From Alphaproteobacteria bacterium (GTDB lineage Bacteria > Pseudomonadota > Alphaproteobacteria > CBDBCS01 > JAHZLG01): DNA of 7,864 bases. The DNA is taken from the NCBI GenBank assembly GCA_022599995.1, contig JAHZLG010000189.1, forward strand, positions 1-7,864, given 5' to 3'. Positions 5,523 through 7,864 of this stretch are shown piece after piece. The notes under the pieces are model-generated. The model was not told the DNA's origin. It saw nothing but the letters and a program-made list of their open reading frames with translations, and did not search any database. Numbering within the stretch: position 1 is the first letter of the stretch; every line of letters starts with the position of its first letter. A program made the translations under genes and the position numbers.

Positions 5523-7028
5523 ATGTCCGAACCTCTTGTTTCCCTGTTGTTTGGCGAGAGAGCAGAAGCATATCGTCATCCAGACCCCTCCCGCGCCGTT
5601 GCCCTTGTAACGCCCCACGAGACGATCTCGTTTGCGCGGCTAGCCGAGGAGATCGAAGCCGTCGCCACCCTCGCAAGCACGAATCTGAGCAGCCACGCCC
5701 GGATACTCATCACCATGCACGACGCCGAGGCCGTGATCAAAAACTGGCTTGGATGTCTGGCGGCCGGACACACCCCCGCCGCGGTGCCGTTGCTGGTCAA
5801 TGAGATCGAGCTTCAAGAATTCATCACCGCATGCAACGCCGATGTGATCCTGTGCGATCAGCAGAGTCAGGTTGTTTTGCGCACCCTGCGCCACGGGAAC
5901 AGCAAGGTTGTTCGCAGCCTCGGGCGGCTTAAGGACGAGGAGTTTGCCTGTCCGCTCTCGCCTGAGATACGCCGATCGGTCTCTTTTTCGGCGGGCACGG
6001 TGACGCCCCCGCGCGCAACCCTGCACCGCTACGACAGGCTTGACCATCTGTTGCATTTTTACCATGAGACGCTGTCCTTGTCGCCGGGGTCATTGATATA
6101 CACCCCCGGATTCACGGCAGGGTCGATGCAGGAATTGGTGCTCGCCCCGTTGGTCGCTGGGATAGGCGTCATGGTGTCCTCGCGCTGGCCCAGCACAAGA
6201 GAGGTCACCCGTGCCCTCGAGATCCACTGCCCGCAGGTCGTCATTGCCCCGGTCTCGTTCTATCGCTACCTGCTTCGCACCTTCGAGCCCGAAGTGCTGC
6301 ACGCCGTATCGACGACAAGCCAGCGATACCTCGCCTTCGGCGAAGATATCGACCAAAAGCTTTATCAACGATGGTTTGGCGTCACGGGAAAACCGCTGAT
6401 CAGTCTTTATGCCCTCAGTGAGGCAAGTGGGTTCTTGCTCACGGGCAAGATCACCGATGCCGACTTCGCCACGTCGACCACCATGTCGCCCATGTTCCCC
6501 GAGGGGGTAACAACGGTCAGTCACGCCGCATCGCCATTCCCGGGGGACTCGACCCCCGTCACCCTCGAGATAACCGCCGCAGCCGTTGCCGAGCGGTATC
6601 TAGACAAAACCAATTGGCCCCGCCTCACCCCGGGGTCGTCAATGCTGAAAAGCTGGGATTATTTCACCGGCACTCAGGCAAGCGGATTCCGCTTCCTCAG
6701 TAAGAGCGAGCTCACCTGGAAGTATCTGGGCAAGATGCACTACGGCATGCAGATTGAAAAGGAGATTGCCGAGACCTTCCCCATCATTCAAGGTGCCTTC
6801 TTGATGCCCAGCGAAGCCCCAACAGCCCCCGACCACGAATGGATATTCGCCTTTACCCGTTCACCGGGAGCACGAACAGAAACGAAGGAGTTAGTCACAG
6901 AATACCTGCAAGAACGCCTTCCCTTCTTGCGGTGTCGGGTGGTCGAAATGCCGAGCCTGCCCCAATCGGCTTTCGCGAAAACGAGGCGGCGGCCTTATGC
7001 CGACATCGGCGTCGCGACCTACAAATAA
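5523..7028 (+). CDS. Divergent acyl/aryl-CoA ligase-like (ANL) protein
   Basis: This 501-residue protein has the overall layout of adenylate-forming enzymes of the ANL superfamily, closest in feel to benzoate-CoA ligase-type members. Those enzymes activate a carboxylic acid with ATP and transfer it to CoA in the cytoplasm. The phosphate-binding loop is recognisable but altered: FSAGTVTPPRATLHRY (155-170) has V-T in place of the usual T-G, and Arg164 where the conserved Lys stands. The adenine-binding motif appears as YALSEASG (296-303), with its Glu kept. After GFRFLS (about 388-393) comes YLGKMHYG (401-408), where family members have GR-D and a hinge with a following K-xx-G; Arg and Asp are missing and the segment looks shortened. 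The late catalytic Lys is probably kept in FAKTRRR (K486). So the fold is likely, while activity and substrate are uncertain: it may be an active divergent ligase or a non-CoA-forming relative. It lies 177 nt after tyrS and 235 nt before coxG-like. Confidence 0.75.
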   Translation: MSEPLVSLLFGERAEAYRHPDPSRAVALVTPHETISFARLAEEIEAVATLASTNLSSHARILITMHDAEAVIKNWLGCLAAGHTPAAVPLLVNEIELQEFITACNADVILCDQQSQVVLRTLRHGNSKVVRSLGRLKDEEFACPLSPEIRRSVSFSAGTVTPPRATLHRYDRLDHLLHFYHETLSLSPGSLIYTPGFTAGSMQELVLAPLVAGIGVMVSSRWPSTREVTRALEIHCPQVVIAPVSFYRYLLRTFEPEVLHAVSTTSQRYLAFGEDIDQKLYQRWFGVTGKPLISLYALSEASGFLLTGKITDADFATSTTMSPMFPEGVTTVSHAASPFPGDSTPVTLEITAAAVAERYLDKTNWPRLTPGSSMLKSWDYFTGTQASGFRFLSKSELTWKYLGKMHYGMQIEKEIAETFPIIQGAFLMPSEAPTAPDHEWIFAFTRSPGARTETKELVTEYLQERLPFLRCRVVEMPSLPQSAFAKTRRRPYADIGVATYK

Positions 7029-7060
7029 GCACTCGACATAGCCCGCACCATGTCCGGACG

Positions 7061-7165
7061 CGACAAGGCAGACGAGGGATAACGAGGCAGTCGAGGCACG
7101 ACAAGGGATGACGAGGCCGTCGAGGCTGACGGGGCACGACAAGGAATGATGAGGCATGACAAATC
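7061..7165. repeat. Imperfect direct repeats of about 38 bp
   Basis: The word CGACAAGG recurs at 7061, 7099 and 7138, each time followed by variants of GATGACGAGGC and, in the first two copies, GTCGAGGC. This gives a degenerate repeat of 38-39 bp, nearly three copies long, in the spacer between the ligase-like and CoxG-like genes. No arm symmetry, terminator or known binding site is evident. It looks like an old minisatellite. Confidence 0.7.
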
Positions 7166-7263
7166 GCGCCGCAGCGTGTACCGTTGATGAGCAGCTTCTG
7201 AGGGATATGCCCCCGGTTGCTTTGCTTATTTGCCTCCCAACACGCTTGTCGCAGACCCCTGCC

Positions 7264-7864
7264 ATGGAACTTTCCCACACGGTCGCCCTCCCCGCAACAG
7301 TAGACCGAACATGGAGTGCCATCCTCGACCCGGAGGTTCTGCGCCGATGCGTGCCGGGGTGCTCGTCGCTCGAACAGATCGATGATGATGCCTACGAAGC
7401 CATTATCGCGATGAAAATCGGCCCGCTAAAGGCAAAGTTCAAGGGGACGGTGCGGTTGTCGAATCCGATGCCGCCGCCCAACGACCCCGCCCAAATCACC
7501 CTCAGCGGCGAGGCCAATTCCGCCGTGGGATTTGCCAAGGGGGAAGCGCATGTCACCATCACCGCCATGACCTCGGATGAAGGTGACGCGGGGGCATCAT
7601 TGCACTACACAGCATCGGCAAAGGTCGGCGGCAAGGTGGCGCAACTTGGCAGCCGGGTCGTCGACGCCGTTGCCCAGAACATGGCACGCCAATTCTTCGA
7701 AGCCTTCGTCGGGGAGCTAGCTCCCGAAGAAAGTGCCAGCCCGCAGGGAGAGCTAACTCCCAAAGAAAGTGCCAGCCCGCAGGAGGAGCTAACTCCCGAA
7801 GAAAGTGCCAGCCCGCAGGGGGAGCTAACTCCCGAAGAAAGTGCCAGCCCGCAGGGAGAGCTAA
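7264..7864 (+). CDS. coxG: CoxG-family SRPBCC protein, truncated by window end
   Basis: The first 149 residues match the CoxG family (carbon monoxide dehydrogenase subunit G-like, SRPBCC/START fold). They begin with the typical MELSHTVALPATVDRTW, then DPEVLRRCVPGC (22-33), the KIGPLKAKFKGTV block (51-63), GFAKGEAHVTI (89-99) and KVGGKVAQLGSRVVDAVAQ (120-138), and end in FFEAFV (144-149). CoxG proteins accompany molybdenum hydroxylases and help assemble or membrane-anchor CO dehydrogenase, but many relatives occur without that enzyme, and no coxSML genes are visible here. From residue 150 the protein continues into tandem 12-residue acidic repeats and is still open at the window edge, so the true C-terminus is unknown. 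The ATG at 7264 is chosen by family alignment. It has no Shine-Dalgarno sequence; an in-frame ATG at 7207 after GAGGG would add 19 residues. The symbol denotes family membership, not proven function. Confidence 0.85.
   Translation, partial: MELSHTVALPATVDRTWSAILDPEVLRRCVPGCSSLEQIDDDAYEAIIAMKIGPLKAKFKGTVRLSNPMPPPNDPAQITLSGEANSAVGFAKGEAHVTITAMTSDEGDAGASLHYTASAKVGGKVAQLGSRVVDAVAQNMARQFFEAFVGELAPEESASPQGELTPKESASPQEELTPEESASPQGELTPEESASPQGEL
7711..7864 (+). repeat. 36-bp in-frame tandem repeats in the CoxG-like tail
   Basis: Four complete 36-bp units start at 7711, 7747, 7783 and 7819, and a fifth begins at 7855 and runs off the window. Each encodes a 12-residue unit of the form GELTPEESASPQ. 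The copies differ at only a few bases: the first has Ala in place of Thr, the second Lys in place of the first Glu of the EE pair, and the third Glu in place of the leading Gly. The first unit carries a perfect 14-bp palindrome at 7712-7725. The near-identity implies recent duplication, so copy number may vary between strains. Confidence 0.95.

Overview
The window looks like a bacterial chromosome segment, probably from an alphaproteobacterium or a relative. It is moderately GC-rich and densely coding, with gene families and motif variants familiar from that group: a tyrosyl-tRNA synthetase with a KMGKS-type signature, a DUF192 exported protein, a long exported TPR protein and a CoxG-like SRPBCC protein. 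This assignment is inference from protein style and was not tested by a search.

Layout, left to right. (1) The last 62 codons of an unidentified plus-strand gene, visibly more AT-rich than the rest (2-190). (2) A short convergent intergenic region with nothing recognisable to about 360, then three 20-bp tandem repeats and nested palindromes. (3) A large minus-strand gene (452-2662) for an exported TPR protein. (4) A divergent junction dominated by a purine-rich stretch of 141 nt with no T on the plus strand. It lies in a possible small plus-strand gene (2661-2987) preceded by a near-ideal Shine-Dalgarno sequence. (5) A DUF192 exported protein (2997-3494). (6) A 324-nt leader with hairpins and a polypyrimidine run, then tyrS (3819-5345), which has a long low-complexity linker. 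(7) An ANL-superfamily (acyl/aryl-CoA ligase-like) protein (5523-7028) with several degraded signature motifs. (8) A repeat-containing spacer. (9) A CoxG-family protein (7264 to the window end) with a C-terminal tail of nearly identical 36-bp/12-residue tandem repeats, cut by the window edge.

The genes do not form one obvious pathway. The TPR protein and DUF192 protein are probably envelope/periplasmic, and tyrS is housekeeping. The ligase-like and CoxG-like genes share an orientation and might be functionally linked, but this is only suggested by proximity.

The most distinctive property is the abundance of simple-sequence and minisatellite DNA, both between genes (20-bp, about 38-bp and short AT-rich repeats) and inside proteins (Lys/Ala/Glu tract, TyrRS linker and Ala/Ser run, CoxG tail). 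I see no CRISPR array, tRNA, rRNA, insertion sequence, or complete defence or toxin-antitoxin system.
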